Source: Prorocentrum cordatum
Taxonomy: Eukaryota > Sar > Dinophyceae > Prorocentrales > Prorocentraceae
Length of the DNA: 64,000 bases
Assembly (NCBI GenBank): GCA_963575745.1
Contig: CAUYUJ010020726.1
Span: forward strand, 1,386,969-1,450,968
Direction of reading: 5' to 3'
Made by a program: the position numbers and the translations under genes. The notes below the pieces were generated by a model. The model was not told the origin of the DNA. It saw nothing but the letters and a program-made list of their open reading frames with translations, and searched no databases. Every line of letters starts with the position of its first letter. The first letter of the stretch is position 1. Shown here in pieces: positions 40,515 to 50,567 of this stretch.

Positions 40515-42848
40515 TTCTGATTACGACCATGATACTACCACGGTTACGGCTACGGCTACCACTACGACTACGAGTAGTTAGCGACCACGACTACGACTAC
40601 GACAACGACTACGAGGGGTGGAGGAGTAGGAGGAGGAGGAGGAGGAGGAGGAGGAGGAAGAGGAGGAGCTGATTCCCCGCCGAAAAAAAACCAGGGGGGG
40701 CTTCAGAACTGAAGACCTCCCTCGCTTACGTGGCGGGGCTGTCTGCGCGCAACCCGCAGCCTTCCCAGAGGGGCCGCCGCTGTCTCGACAGGCCCTCCTC
40801 CGGCGCATTCTCTCGCGCCTGCACCGGCGCACGCGGCCCCTGCTCTCCGACCTGCTGGAGCTGCAGGCGGGCCTGCAAGGGAGCCGCAAGGCGCGGCTGG
40901 CCGCGCGGCTGGCGGCGCAGAGGGGCAGGCGCGAGGAGCAGTGCGCTCCACGCGGCTCGCCAGGGCTGGAGCGCAGCGAGCAGCGGTCGGTCCAGCACGG
41001 TAAGGCTTCGGGCTGCGTGCAGGCAGCCCCCCCCCCCCAGGTGGCGCCAGCTGGCCTCAGCAGGCCCTCCCGAGTAGCCCCAGCTGGCCTCAACAGGCCC
41101 CCAAGGTACGGTGCCCGGACAAAAAGTGTCCACACCCAGGGCGGCAAGACACTGCGACGTGATAACAACCGCAACAGCATGATCACTTGCCTCGCACCCC
41201 TCCCCCCAAAACCCAAAGTTGAAGTGTCCACATTTTGTCCCTAGCGCGCGGCCTGCCGCCTAACCCCGCCAACTTTGAGTTTGGGGAAAGGGGGGTATAC
41301 ATATTCGTTCGACGTGATTTGACGACGAGTTGTCTTGGCGCGACAAGTGTGGACACTTTTTGTCCGCCCCCAAGGTAGCCCAGGGTTGAGGTGTTGAGAC
41401 TACTCTGGGGGCGGGTTGAGGCCAGTTGAGGCTGCTCGGGGGGCCTGTTGAGGCCAGCCCGGGCTGGTTGGGGGAGCTGCCTGCGCGCAACCCGAAGCCT
41501 TACCAGCCCAGCAGCTCGAGCACGCCGTCATCGTGGCGCAGCTGCGAGGTCATGAGCTCAAGGGGGGGGGGCCCTCGAACGGCTTTCTGGGGTTTTCATA
41601 AGTGCCCTCCTGTTTTCGGGACCTGGGGGTGGTCTCCATCATCTACGCCTCGTCGAGGGCGTTCCGGGGTTGCCGGGATCGTCCCAGACGGCCGGCAGAG
41701 GCCTGAGGTATGGCGCGAAAGCGAGACGACGAGGATCATTGGGAGGGATAGGCTCAGGAAGGGACGCATCGACCCACAATCGCCCCTTCATCGCCGACAG
41801 GGGCCCGATAGCCCAATCCGCCCAGGAGCGTGCGGATTCACCATCGTATCTCCGATTCCAGATCGTTGTTCCCCCCTGCGCCAGTCCCAACCCTCTGTCG
41901 ATGCCCCTCAGGTAACGCTGCCGAGGAAGACGTCAGCGCCGCGGGGCCACAGCTGCCCGGGCTGCTGGAGGAAGCGGCAGCCGCAGAGGAGGACGCCGCG
42001 CTGCTGGCTGAGATCGGCTGGTGCATTCGACAGCGCGTCGCCATCCGACGCGGCCTGTCGCGGATAGAGGATGCGCTGCGTGTCCAGGACTCAGTGGGCC
42101 CCGGAAATGGCAGGGCTTTTTTGCTATTGTCAAGAAACTGCTTCTGCAGCATGAAAGCGGTTGACAAACTGCTCCCGGAAGCAGGGAAACGGCTCCAGGA
42201 TTGGAACTGCAACCAGAACCAGCGCCGGCATTGGGGAAGTAAATTGCGCCAGAACCGGCAACAAAATTGCAGGAAGGAGCCGGTAAGCACACTGCCCTGT
42301 CGTTTCTATGCCCCACTAAGGTCGAAGAGGCCAGCGTGTCCAAGTCTTGGGCGCGGATCAAGCACGGCAGCGACGAGCTGGCAGGGCGCGTGGCGCGGGC
42401 GGAGCGGGAGCTCGCCGAGCTGGCCGCTGGCCTCGCAGCGAAGCGGGAGGCCGCCCGGGCGGAGGCGGACGCCGTTTGGGAGGCGCGGCTGGAGCTCGCC
42501 GAAGGCATGGTGTTGGTGGGCGCGGTGGAAGCCGGGGCCGCGAAGGCCGCGGAGGCGGCGCTGGAGGTTTCTAGGCCTCCCAAGTGGGCTCCGAGTGGGC
42601 GGGGTCGAAGGCTGGCGTCGCATCTCCGATGCATCGGCGATGCGGATCGATGCGGAGCCCGAGTTTCTCCACGCCGACGTCGCCAATGCATCGGCGGTGC
42701 GGCGCGATCCTCCGACCCCATCATCATCTTGGACCCAATCGGGGAGGCCTCCAAGGATGAGCTCCAGGTCCTGCGCTCGCGCTGCGAGGACCTCCACAGA
42801 AAGTGTTCGCGGGCCAAGGCCGCCGGGTCGCCGCGCAAGAGGCGCTGA
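38392..42848 (+). CDS. Seven-exon host gene with coiled-coil C-terminus
   Basis: Exons: 38392-39630, 40053-40103, 40769-40999, 41507-41548, 41912-42087, 42321-42566, 42756-42848 (TGA). Joined phases are 1,1,1,1,0,0 and the sum keeps one open frame of about 691 codons. Exon 1 has 'EISSLWGKLSRCLALARKP', an Ala/Leu-rich helical region, and a degenerate EF-hand-like helix-loop-helix, 'LAAWLRPNEQGMVSLADAAL'. Exons 3-7 are helical and charged: 'RQALLRRILSRLHRRTRPLL', 'QQLEHAVIVAQLR', 'RVARAERELAELAAGLAAK', ending 'CSRAKAAGSPRKRR'. Donors are GT except the fifth intron (GACTCA, GA-AG). The 51-nt exon 2 is the least certain. Exon 1 begins at an acceptor, so the 5' end lies upstream, perhaps at 37437. 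I recognise no family; the C-terminus suggests a scaffold or oligomerising part. Confidence 0.75.
39996..40048. repeat. (GGA)n directly before a splice acceptor
   Basis: A pure purine tract ends at the GAGCAG acceptor of the 51-nt exon at 40053, where a pyrimidine tract would be expected. Confidence 0.75.
40103..40768. mobile_element. Introner-like element family 1, copy 1 (intron 2)
   Basis: The intron runs 40104-40768. The left end GGTAGTGCTTCGCTGCGC and right end GCGCAACCCGCAGCCTTCCC are diverged inverted repeats. The right end matches that of the element at 40999-41506 with 3 differences in 29. Subterminal blocks CCAGCTGGCCTCAGCAGG and GGCCTGCTGAGGCCA are also inverted. The element fills the intron from donor to acceptor. 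Confidence 0.65.
40345..40720. mobile_element. Element nested inside intron 2
   Basis: Near-inverted ends GGTCTTCAGAACCCCCC and GGGGGGCTTCAGAACTGAAG lie inside the introner copy. The interior holds (GAC)n at 40470-40513, (GGA)n at 40620-40670 and short A runs, nothing coding. Length variation between introner copies is largely due to this block. Confidence 0.45.
40999..41506. mobile_element. Introner-like element family 1, copy 2 (intron 3)
   Basis: The intron runs 41000-41506. The first 28 bases start GTAAGGCTTCGGGCTGC and the last run GCGCGCAACCCGAAGCCTTAC plus CAG; the terminal 14 bases are perfect inverted complements (GGTAAGGCTTCGGG / CCCGAAGCCTTACC). The terminal repeat itself supplies the GTAAGG donor and the pyrimidine-rich TTACCAG acceptor. 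Flanking exons rejoin in phase 1. Subterminal CTGGCCTCAACAGGCCC pairs with its inverse near 41435. Confidence 0.85.
41109..41366. mobile_element. MITE nested inside intron 3 with target duplication
   Basis: Perfect 19-bp inverted ends: GGACAAAAAGTGTCCACAC at 41117-41135 and its complement at 41347-41365. The 11-mer CCCCCAAGGTA stands on both sides (41098-41108 and 41367-41377), as expected for a target-site duplication. A third copy of the end motif (AAGTGTCCACATTTTGTCC) lies inside at about 41223. Non-coding. Confidence 0.75.
42567..42755. mobile_element. Introner-like element family 2, copy 3 (intron 6)
   Basis: 189-nt phase-0 intron, GAG|GTTTCTAGG to CTCCAAG|GAT. The left TCTAGGCCTCCCAAGTGGG and right CCCAATCGGGGAGGCCTCCA are near-inverted, and the core GATGCATCGGCGATGCGG recurs inverted. 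It has no stop in the gene's frame and a length divisible by three, so retention would add 63 residues. Related copies are at 11834 and 32050. Confidence 0.75.
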
Positions 42849-43060
42849 GCGTGAGCTCGTCGTTGCCGCGCCCCCACGCGGAAAGGTGAGCATCTAAGGC
42901 AGACGTTTGTCCATAACCACAGCCTGGGACATCGTTCTTCGCGGACCTCGGCAGGCGGTTGATATAGACATATTCGGGCGCTGGGGCAGACAAATGTACC
43001 GACATCCACATTGCCTGTCGACGTCCTCGTAGAGGATCCCGCGGGCGGTGGCTACGGATA
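42849..43060. other. 3' flank of the seven-exon gene
   Basis: Mixed sequence after the TGA at 42846; no polyadenylation-like signal or further exon recognised. Confidence 0.4.
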
Positions 43061-43275
43061 CGGTCAGGAACTCTGGCTCAGCGTGTCGCTCCGCCGGTTC
43101 TGGCCCACAGCGCTTCGGCGCGACACGCTATCCATGTCATTGTTGCCAGGCGTCAGCGTCCCGATCCCTTCTTGACCTCCCGCCCCGCGGAGCGGAGCGA
43201 CACGCTACCCGCTCGCAGGGCATAGCGCGTAGCCAGGGCCGCCGCCGCGACGCGGAATGCCAAAGTTCCCGATCG
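43061..43275. mobile_element. MITE-like element family A, copy 2
   Basis: 215 bp, ends CGGTCAGGAACTCTGGC and GCCAAAGTTCCCGATCG (near-inverted). AGCGTGTCGC appears in both orientations inside, so the element can form nested hairpins. Strong similarity to 29923-30135. Confidence 0.7.
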
Positions 43276-43279
43276 TGAA

Positions 43280-43318
43280 TACCCGCCTCGGAGGGCAGGC
43301 GCAGAGGGGAGGAGGGCC

Positions 43319-43349
<31 letters not shown>

Positions 43350-43650
43350 GTAATCTCAAAAGGGCCCCCAAAGCACGAGCCCTTTGTGGGCGGTGGCACG
43401 AGCCAGCGGCGACCGCGCCCCCGACCCCGGCAGGGGGCTTGCGCTTGCCGCCGCCGCCGCCTCAGATCGCTGACGATATTACGTTTGTCCCATCTGTCCT
43501 TGGCGTTGGGTCCTCTTTTTGGAGAGACTGCGCCCCACGTCCTCTCCTCTCCTCTCCTCTCCTCTCCTCTTCTCTCCTCCTCCCCCCCTCCCTCCTCCCA
43601 TTCCTGCCTCTGCTCTCCGCGTGCCGCCATCACCATTAGCATCGTCATCA
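43280..43650. other. GCA repeat and pyrimidine-rich stretch
   Basis: 43320-43350 is (GCA)n ending CAG|GTAATC, which could be a polyglutamine-coding exon end ('AQRGGGPEQQQ') but stands alone. 43540-43575 is (TCCTC)n. No gene called. Confidence 0.35.
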
Positions 43651-43654
43651 GAAT

Positions 43655-43835
43655 CGCCAGCACACCCCTCACACGGCTCGTGCCCATATAGGGAGTTCCG
43701 CCGAAGGCCCCAGTGGCAGGGCCCGCATGCGCCCGACGCCCATGTTAGCGCACCCCTCACCCAGTTCGCGGCCTCATAGGGAGCTCCATCGAGGGCCCCA
43801 GTGGCAGGGTCCGCATGCGCCCGACGCGGCCGCGC
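43655..43835. repeat. ~80-bp satellite, second locus
   Basis: Two units with GGCAGGG(C/T)CCGCATGCGCCCGACG, spaced 88 bp, plus CACCCCTCACAC and CATA(T)AGGGAG(T/C)TCC blocks. Same family as 22935-23625. Confidence 0.65.
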
Positions 43836-43839
43836 ACGG

Positions 43840-44475
43840 GGCTCAGGCCAAAGCAAGAAAACTCCCCGCTTGCCCGCGTCAGCTTTTCTCCCCCTCATCC
43901 ACGCCGCAGTCCTGTTGCCAGCCCCCCGTCCTTCGTCTCACCTGCTTCGTGATGCTCGCAGCTGCAATTGTTCCAGTCTGGGCGCTTTCCTCGCACCTCC
44001 GCGCAAGGCAGGGAGCGGGAGGACGGGGAGGGGAGGGGGAGGACCACGAGTAGGCCCCACAGCATCCGCACCTCGATGTTCCGCCTCCTCCACCTCCCCT
44101 TAATTTTCTTTGTCCCGCAGCCTCCTTATCCACCTCCGGCCCCTCCGCCTCCCAGTCCCCATTCTCCTCCACGCGCGCGCGCCTTTCCGCAGCTGTCCTG
44201 GTCTCTCCATGTGAGCGCAGCCGGACTCCCGCTTCAGGGAGCTGGTGAGGGCAAGGCCGGCAGGCTTGGCGGCAACTTGCCTGTGGAGAGCTTCTGGCGC
44301 GCTCTTCCCCCCTACCGTGGGGGGCTGACGTAGGGAGAAGCGACTTTCTTGGCCGCACGAACTGTCCACGCTCCGCATCGGGAGCACTGTTCAGATTCTG
44401 ATGAGGGGGGAGTGGCTGGGGTGAAACCTGGTTTGTGCTCTTCGGGACACATGAGGTCTTGAGCCGCCCGGAGGT
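43840..44475. other. No gene recognised
   Basis: GC-rich mixed sequence with CCTCC-type stretches. Open frames on both strands have no recognisable content. Confidence 0.35.
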
Positions 44476-44479
44476 TCCT

Positions 44480-45195
44480 TTAATTACACTGCCGAACGTA
44501 CCACAGACACTGCAGGAGACTTGAAAAAGAGGGGGGGAGGGGGGGGGGGGCACAAGTGAGGCTAGGGGGCGTCCTAGCGAGCTCTGCCTGGAGGACTGCC
44601 ACGCTCCAACCGACTGTAGCCTTCCTACGCATGTGCTTGCTCCCCGCACCCTCCGGCAAGCCTCGGGTGCCATTGTTTTCCCAGTAGTACACTTTGAAAG
44701 CTGCTGGCCGATCTCGAATACGATCGGCGAAAAGGTCGGTGCCTTCGATGTGTCGAACGAGCCAGTCGGGAACTCGGCGCCAATGGTCGGTTTCGGAGGT
44801 CAACTTACCGGCATGACCGGTGAGATATGAGGTCACGAGCGTCGTCGTCGTCGTCTGAGGGATGGCTTTGAACTTTGTAGAATATGATGCCCCGTCTCCG
44901 AACCGCGGCGAAGCTCCAGAACTTCTTCACGTCTGGGGGGTCCTGGAGTGACGGTACTGCGGGCCGGCCTCTCGCGAAGACTTTGATCACCCAGGCGCAA
45001 TCTGTGATGATGAGGAGCTGGCCCTGGGCGGACTGGAGCAAGGCGATCATTGCCTCGAGCTCCGCCAGCGGGAGCGTCTCAGAGACCATGATGCCCCCCT
45101 GGATGGTCCCTTTCCAAGCGAGATCTTGTGTCCCCACGGAAGCGCTCCAGCCACAGACTCGAATGCGCGAGTCCTGCGTGTGAGTTCCCGCGGAC
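44480..45195 (-). pseudogene. LINE 3' fragment: RNase H domain
   Basis: On the minus strand, starting near 45195: 'DSRIRVCGWSASVGTQDLAW', then 'LAELEAMIALLQSAQGQLLI' with 'ITDCAWVIK', then 'FYKVQSHPSDDD'. This is the type I RNase H order: Asp strand, ELxA catalytic Glu, TDxxxV Asp, late His. After a frame change, 'VPDWLVRHIEGTDLFADRIR' continues, as C-terminal sequence of dinoflagellate LINEs does in my recollection. No reverse transcriptase is adjacent, so this is a fragment. The host or element function (removing RNA from RNA-DNA hybrids) is lost. Confidence 0.6.
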
Positions 45196-45199
45196 TGCC

Positions 45200-46140
45200 T
45201 TGATTCAGACCGAGGACGTGGGTGTGCTTTTGACGAATCAGCGTGGCGGGAGTGATACCTCTGAGCCACAAGCCGGGGTCCAGCGCGCCGCAGCCCGCCA
45301 CTGCAGAGCCGCCCCCCCCCCCGCTGCTGCCCCTCATGCCCGGGCTCCCGGGCCGCTGCGGCTGCGGGGGCCGACCGCTGCAGGAGCACGCCATGAGGAG
45401 GAGGAGTACGTCGGACCAATGAAAGTTCTTTGCAGCTTCGAGGAGCAAAACGAGGCGGAAGACAGCGGAAGGCCGTTGGAAGGCTTGCGGAAGACAGCGG
45501 GAGTAAATGACGCCTTGCCCGAGCCCCCCATACCCCCCGTAGAAGCCTAGCAATGTAGTCTTCTGCCGTGGGCCGGGCGGGATCCTGCCTAGCTTACTCC
45601 CCTATAGTATTAGAGTTTTAGTTCAGCCAGACTAAAATCCCACCCATTAAAAATGGGGTAAACAATTATCCCGGGTCGTCCACGGATCCCGCCATGCTGG
45701 GATCGTTTCAAACCAAGGTGGGGCTCCGAAGTTCCGAAGTTGCAGCATTCCTGGCATGTCACGGTCGTCTTGAGATCATATTGAGATCATATCTCGGTCA
45801 TGCTTGGATCGCACAGCCGTCGTGGTCATTCTGGGGCCACCCTGGGCGCGTGTGGATCCATCTTGATGCCATCGGGCCATCTCGGCGTCACTCATGGTTC
45901 ATGTGTTCGGTCATCTTCGAGTCGGCCTGGAACAGTCCACAATCCATGGCGGGATCGTGTTGGGGTGGCGTCACCGTCTGTAGCCTCAGGCCCTCTTGGA
46001 ACCATTTTGCGGCTATGGGGGCGTCTTGGGATCTCGCGCGCGCGAGCGCGGAGCACGCGCGCGCGACAACTCATGTCGCCGGTGGGCGTGCACACATAAA
46101 CTTCTTGCTTCGAGTTTCCAAGGGATTTTTTGTTGGGGCC
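45200..46140. other. No confident gene
   Basis: 45460-45510 repeats GGCGGAAGACAGCGG. 45700-46060 contains degenerate TCTTGGGATC-type units reminiscent of a weaker array. No coding frame is supported. Confidence 0.4.
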
Positions 46141-46144
46141 AAGT

Positions 46145-46435
46145 AGGAGGAGAAGGAGGAGGAGGAGGAGGAGAAGGAAGAGGAGGAGGAGGAGGATCGA
46201 GGAGGAGGAGGAGGAGGAGGAGGAGGAGAAGGAGGAGGAGGAGGCGGCGGATCAAGAAGGGGGAGGAGGAGCAAGAGGAGGAGGAGGAGGAGGAGGAGGA
46301 GGAAGATGAGGATTAGGACTGAGGCGGAGGAGGAGGAGGAAGACCAAAAAGGGGGAGGAGGAGAAGAAAAAGGGAGGAGGAGGAGAAGGAGGAAAAGGAG
46401 GAGGAGGAGGAGGAGGAGGAGGACGAGACATCGCG
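46145..46435. repeat. GGA/GAA microsatellite
   Basis: About 290 bp of purine-only sequence, mostly (GGA)n with AAG and GAT interruptions, directly left of YR element 2. Confidence 0.85.
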
Positions 46436-46639
46436 GGGGGAGGACGAGACACATGAATGAGGAGGACCAGGGGGAGGAGAAGCAGGAACAGGAGGAGTTC
46501 TGGAACTCGCGGGGTCTTCACGAGGCACGGACGTCCAGAGAGCGCGCCATGGAGTGGAGGCTTGCGCCGCGGAGTCGGTCTGGGCTCTGCACTTACGTCT
46601 TGGCTTTTTTGTCGTCCCAATTGGGACCCCGATCAAGGC

Positions 46640-47345
46640 CCCCCACCCTGCCGCACACCCACACCTACGGAGTTGCGGCCAGCGACGGCGGCGGAGGTGG
46701 GGACGGAGGAGCGGCGCGCGGGGGAGGGCCCACTGGCGCCGCAAAGGTTCTGGACGAAGGCGGGGCTATCGCCTGAGCACGGGCTGGCGAGCTTCGGGAG
46801 GGTGATCGAGTTGGGAAAAGCTTTCGTGGACGTTACCAGAGGATGGAAGCTAGTTTGCCTCAGAAACCTTGCGACGCGCGTGGGAGTGTGGGGGTGGGGG
46901 GCGGCACGGCGACCACCTGGGATTGAGGCATCCTCCACGTGAAATCCGACGCGATGTTCAAGCTTGAGCTTCTGGGGTACCTGCGAAGAGTCGCGAGCCC
47001 GGCGGACCTGGTTGGCGAGCTCGAACCACCCTGGCTTCGAAGGGATCATGGAGTCGCCCCAGGGGAGGGCCCTCCATGATGTTGCCAGATGACAGTGTTG
47101 CGCCAGACGGGCGATCCATCAACAACATGTGGGACGCTAGTCGAGGGTGCGACAAAACGCAGCACCCCCCCGCGAAGTTGCTGGGGCACCAAGAAGTGGC
47201 GAGGCAAATGCTGTGGCGGAGGTACCGATGTCCGAAAATCCGGGCGCTGCTGGCCAAGCGGGACTTCGCCTCGGCGTTCAAGCTGCTCTGGGTGGAGACA
47301 TCGGGGCTTTGGACCATGGCGGCGTCGGAGAAGCTGATCTAGGGC
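46640..47345 (+). pseudogene. N-terminal region and RT start of YR element 2
   Basis: One frame reads 'GLASFGRVIELGKAFVDVTR' and 'GWKLVCLRNLATRVG'. Another, slightly later, reads 'KLELLGYLRRVASPADLVGE'. Then, from about 47090, 'DDSVAPDGRSINNMWDAS' leads to 'LLAKRDFASAFKLLWVE', which has the form of RT motif A (aspartate followed by an aromatic or hydrophobic strand). A TAG at 47340 ends the frame and the rest of the RT, including the YxDD block, is deleted. Confidence 0.5.
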
Positions 47346-47744
47346 CTGCTCGCCCAGCTCGAGGATGAGAACGGGGAGCCCGCGGGCAGGGCCGCGCATC
47401 AGGAGGCGAAGACCCAGCCGAGCAAGGTTCCAGACGGCGCAGCAGATGAGAGGATCGGGGACCCATTTCGCGGCCACCAACTCGGCGCCGGGCACGGAGA
47501 CGGGGTCGGTCGACCCCTTGTTGGCCCAGCCAGACGGGCCAAGTGAGCGGGCCAAGCCGAAGGGCACGGAGCCAGAGCGGGGGTTCGTCTGGCAGGAGTT
47601 CCGGGAGACACTGGACGCCCTCAGTGCCATGGCCGCCCGCCCAGAGGCCTGGAGTAGTACGTTCCTCTCGTCGCTAACGAGAGGGCTGGGGTCCCGGGAC
47701 AGGTCGGCCGTTCCAGGTGCCATGGGGCGAGTGGTTTAGATTGG

Positions 47745-48405
47745 AGGCGACGCGACGCTCGCCATCGCAGGCCAGGCCAACTGGGGGGCCAAGTTGCACG
47801 CGCGCCAGGAGGCGGCCCCACACCTGGAGGCGCTCCAGGAAGTGGCCGACGCCAAGGAGGAGTGGGTCATCATTGCGCTGGCCGAGCTGTTCTGCGTCGC
47901 GGGCGTCGCGGCAGAGATGGGCAAGGAATAGAAGGAGCGCTCGGTCATCTACGTGGTCGGCAACCAGACGGCGCAGCGCTTGGCGGAGCTGCGGAAGGCC
48001 CGCAACCACCCGGGCGTTCACCTCATCCGAGCCCTGAACTACATGGAGGCCAAGTGTCATTCCACCACGATCATGGCGGCGCCAAACATCCGGGCGCAGA
48101 GCAGCGAGATGGCGGACATGCTGACGCGCGCCGCGGACGCCGAGGTCGAGGCTAGGATGGAGCGCACGGGCTCCCGGAAGGTCGAGATCGTTGAGACGTA
48201 GAAGAGCGCGCTGGCCCAGGGGCGCGAGCGCCGAGTCCACGCAGCGGCGCTCGCGGACGCCGAGGAGCGGCAGATCGCGACGCAGCTCCTTCCCAGGAGG
48301 CGCGGTGAGGGCGTTCCGCGACAGCTGGATGTCAGCGGGCGGTGCATCGTGGAGCTGGGCGGCGCGCCCCAGCCCCGCGGCGCGGCTGTTGTGGCGCCGG
48401 GCGCA
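47745..48405 (+). pseudogene. RNase H remnant and methyltransferase-like start, YR element 2
   Basis: From 47743: 'GGDATLAIAGQANWGAKLHA', then 'KEEWVIIALAELFCVAGVAA', a TAG (47928), 'KERSVIYVVGNQTAQRLAEL' and 'RKARNHPGVHLIRALNYME'. The DAT strand, AELF glutamate and xxGNQ block fit an RNase H fold with the third catalytic aspartate changed to glycine. After a second TAG (48199), 'RQIATQLLPRRR' and 'RQLDVSGRCIVELGGAP' resemble the start of a SAM-dependent methyltransferase (motif I ELGG), which then breaks off. Confidence 0.5.
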
Positions 48406-48409
48406 TAGC

Positions 48410-50565
48410 CCGCCGCGCGCCCGTCAGGGGGCCGCGCGGGGCCCCGACGCCGAGCAGGCAGACGGACGGCCAGGTGATGGGCGCGTCTTCAGGAGGAGTG
48501 CGCAGGCCGCCGGAGCTCGGGAGGCGGCCGGGCGCGGGGGGGCGGGTTTCGCGGGCGCCGCTGGACACGCCCCCCGGTCAGCGCCGCCGAGGGGGAGAAG
48601 CTGGCAGGCCCAAGAGGACAGCACGATCTGCGCGGAGGCGGGCGATCCACCGCCGCGGGCACTGGCGACCAAAATAAGCGAACGGCCGGCCGCAGGGCGG
48701 CCGGGGCGATGAGCGGAGGCGCCGCCGCCGCCCATGTCGCTCGCAGCGGGGATGGGGGCGGCGCAGAGGGCCCCCCCCGGCGCGCGGCGCACCCCGGGCG
48801 ACGGGAAGCTGGCGGCGGGCCCGCGGGCCGCCACGGAGAAACGCAGCCGGTCAGAAGGACCGTCGCGCTTTCTACCGAGGGCGGCGGGCCACTGGCACAC
48901 TCTCGACGGAGGCGCAGAGCTCAGGTCCACGGCGCGAGCGGGCCGTCGCCCACATCCCTTCGGGGAGACGAAGGGCAGCCCGAGGTGCAACTGGCTTCGG
49001 ACGCGAAGGGCCCTTCTCCAGGGGCGCGAGAGCTGCCGGCCGAGGAGGTCTGGATGCTGCGAGGCGGCACCGAGGATCAGTGGGAGGACCAGTTCGCGGC
49101 GATGGGCACCTCGGACGCGCCGACGGGGGCGCCGAGGGCCCCGCCGCCGAGGGCGGCGGCGGAGGCGCCGGCGGCGGCCCCCATGCAGGCAGACCCAGAA
49201 CACGCGGCTGGGGGAGGCAGGCCGAGGAGCGCGGGGGCCCGCCGTCGACCGAGAACCCAGAGTGGCGGCTGAAGGAGAAGCCAGAGGCCCTGCACCCAGG
49301 AGGAAGAAGGAGAGGAAGAAGAAGAAGGAGTAGAGGGAGAAGAGTGGGCATCGCACAGCGCTTCGCACACAGGGGGGAGGTAAACGAGTGGGCACCACAG
49401 GGGATCGAGTCCGAGTCCTCGGAGGTCGACTCCACGCGCCCCCCCAGACGCGCCCCCTGCGCTGCCGGGCGAGGAGGGGGCGGCTGAGGGAGCAGGAGAT
49501 GTAGGAGAGGCTACGCCCGCCTCTCTGGGAGAGTGCACCTGCGCACAACAGTGGGAGAAGCCCCCTTCCCCGACCCGGACGGGCGCCACCACCATCGGCA
49601 GCCGCCCCGAGGACAGAGGTTCGTCGGAGCGGCGGGGCGAGGCCGCGGCAAGGGCGCGAGCCTTGAAGCGCAAGAGGAAGGCCAGAGACACGCCGATCAT
49701 CGGGCTGCGATCCAAGATGCCTCTGGTCAAAAGTGGGACCACGGACGAGGACGAGGTGGCCCCCCCGCGACGCCGAGCCAGGAGTTCTGGGCGCCAGAGG
49801 ATCGCGCGCGGGGCCGGAGGCCTTCCGCCCGAGGCGAGAGGAGGGCTCGGAGTTCGGGCGCGCAGGGACCGCGGACGGCGGAGGCGGGCGAAGCCGAGTA
49901 TGTGACGGAGCCCTTCGACCGCAGGAACTATTACATGGGCCATGACTCGGCGACGAGGGCTGGGCCACCGCCCCGCGTCATAGGCAGCCCAGAGAGGCCG
50001 AGGAGGAGCCGAAACAGCAGCGGGCGCCGGGAGCGGCCGGAGCAGCCCCCGAGCCCCTTCGCGCGAACCTTTGCCTGGGCCGACGCGAGAGCGAGCACGT
50101 TCGCCTGACTCGGGCCTGGAGGTCGAGAAGCCCCAGGGCGAGCACGTGGCCCCGAGCCCATCGAGAGAGAAGTCGGCGGAGCTCGACTGGGACCCGGACG
50201 CGATCGACGAATGGCCCCACGACGCCTCCGACACCGAAGTAGCGAAGGAGGCGCCCCAGGGAAAGGAGGCGAACCCAGTGGGAGCAGATGAACGCCCGAG
50301 GGCCAGAGGCTTCCGCCAAGGCATAACCAGGAGAGATGAGGAGGTACATCTGGGCAGCGGTCCCAGAAGAGGCCGCGGCCGGTCGCCTCGCAGAAAAAGC
50401 AAGGCCAGAAGGCCCGGGAGGTGTCCCCAGGACCTTTCGGCCGCCCGGATCAAAGCGAGCGCGGCCAGCGAGTGCCCGAGGGCAGCGGGCAGCCAGCAGC
50501 GGAGGTCACATCCAGAGGGCGGCGATGGGTTCGAGTCAAGCAGGGGCAATCGGGCAAACTAAGCA
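48410..50565 (+). other. Decayed middle of YR element 2
   Basis: Mostly Gly/Ala/Arg-rich. At about 49017-49105 one plus frame preserves 'PGARELPAEEVWMLRGGTED' followed by 'QWEDQFAAMG', and at about 49890 'EAEYVTEPFDRRNYYMGHD'. Both look like real former coding sequence and stand in the position where I would expect the C-terminal part of a methyltransferase and a linker. Long minus-strand open frames here are antisense by-products of GC content. Confidence 0.35.
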
Positions 50566-50567
50566 CG

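Noticed and set aside
44480-45195. RNase H considered as a full LINE on the minus strand
   Set aside because: No reverse transcriptase or endonuclease motif was found on the minus strand upstream (45.2-46.1 kb).
48424-50549. 514- and 490-codon minus-strand ORFs
   Set aside because: Antisense to the decayed YR element 2 in very GC-rich DNA; composition is Pro/Arg/Ser/Ala and no motif is visible.
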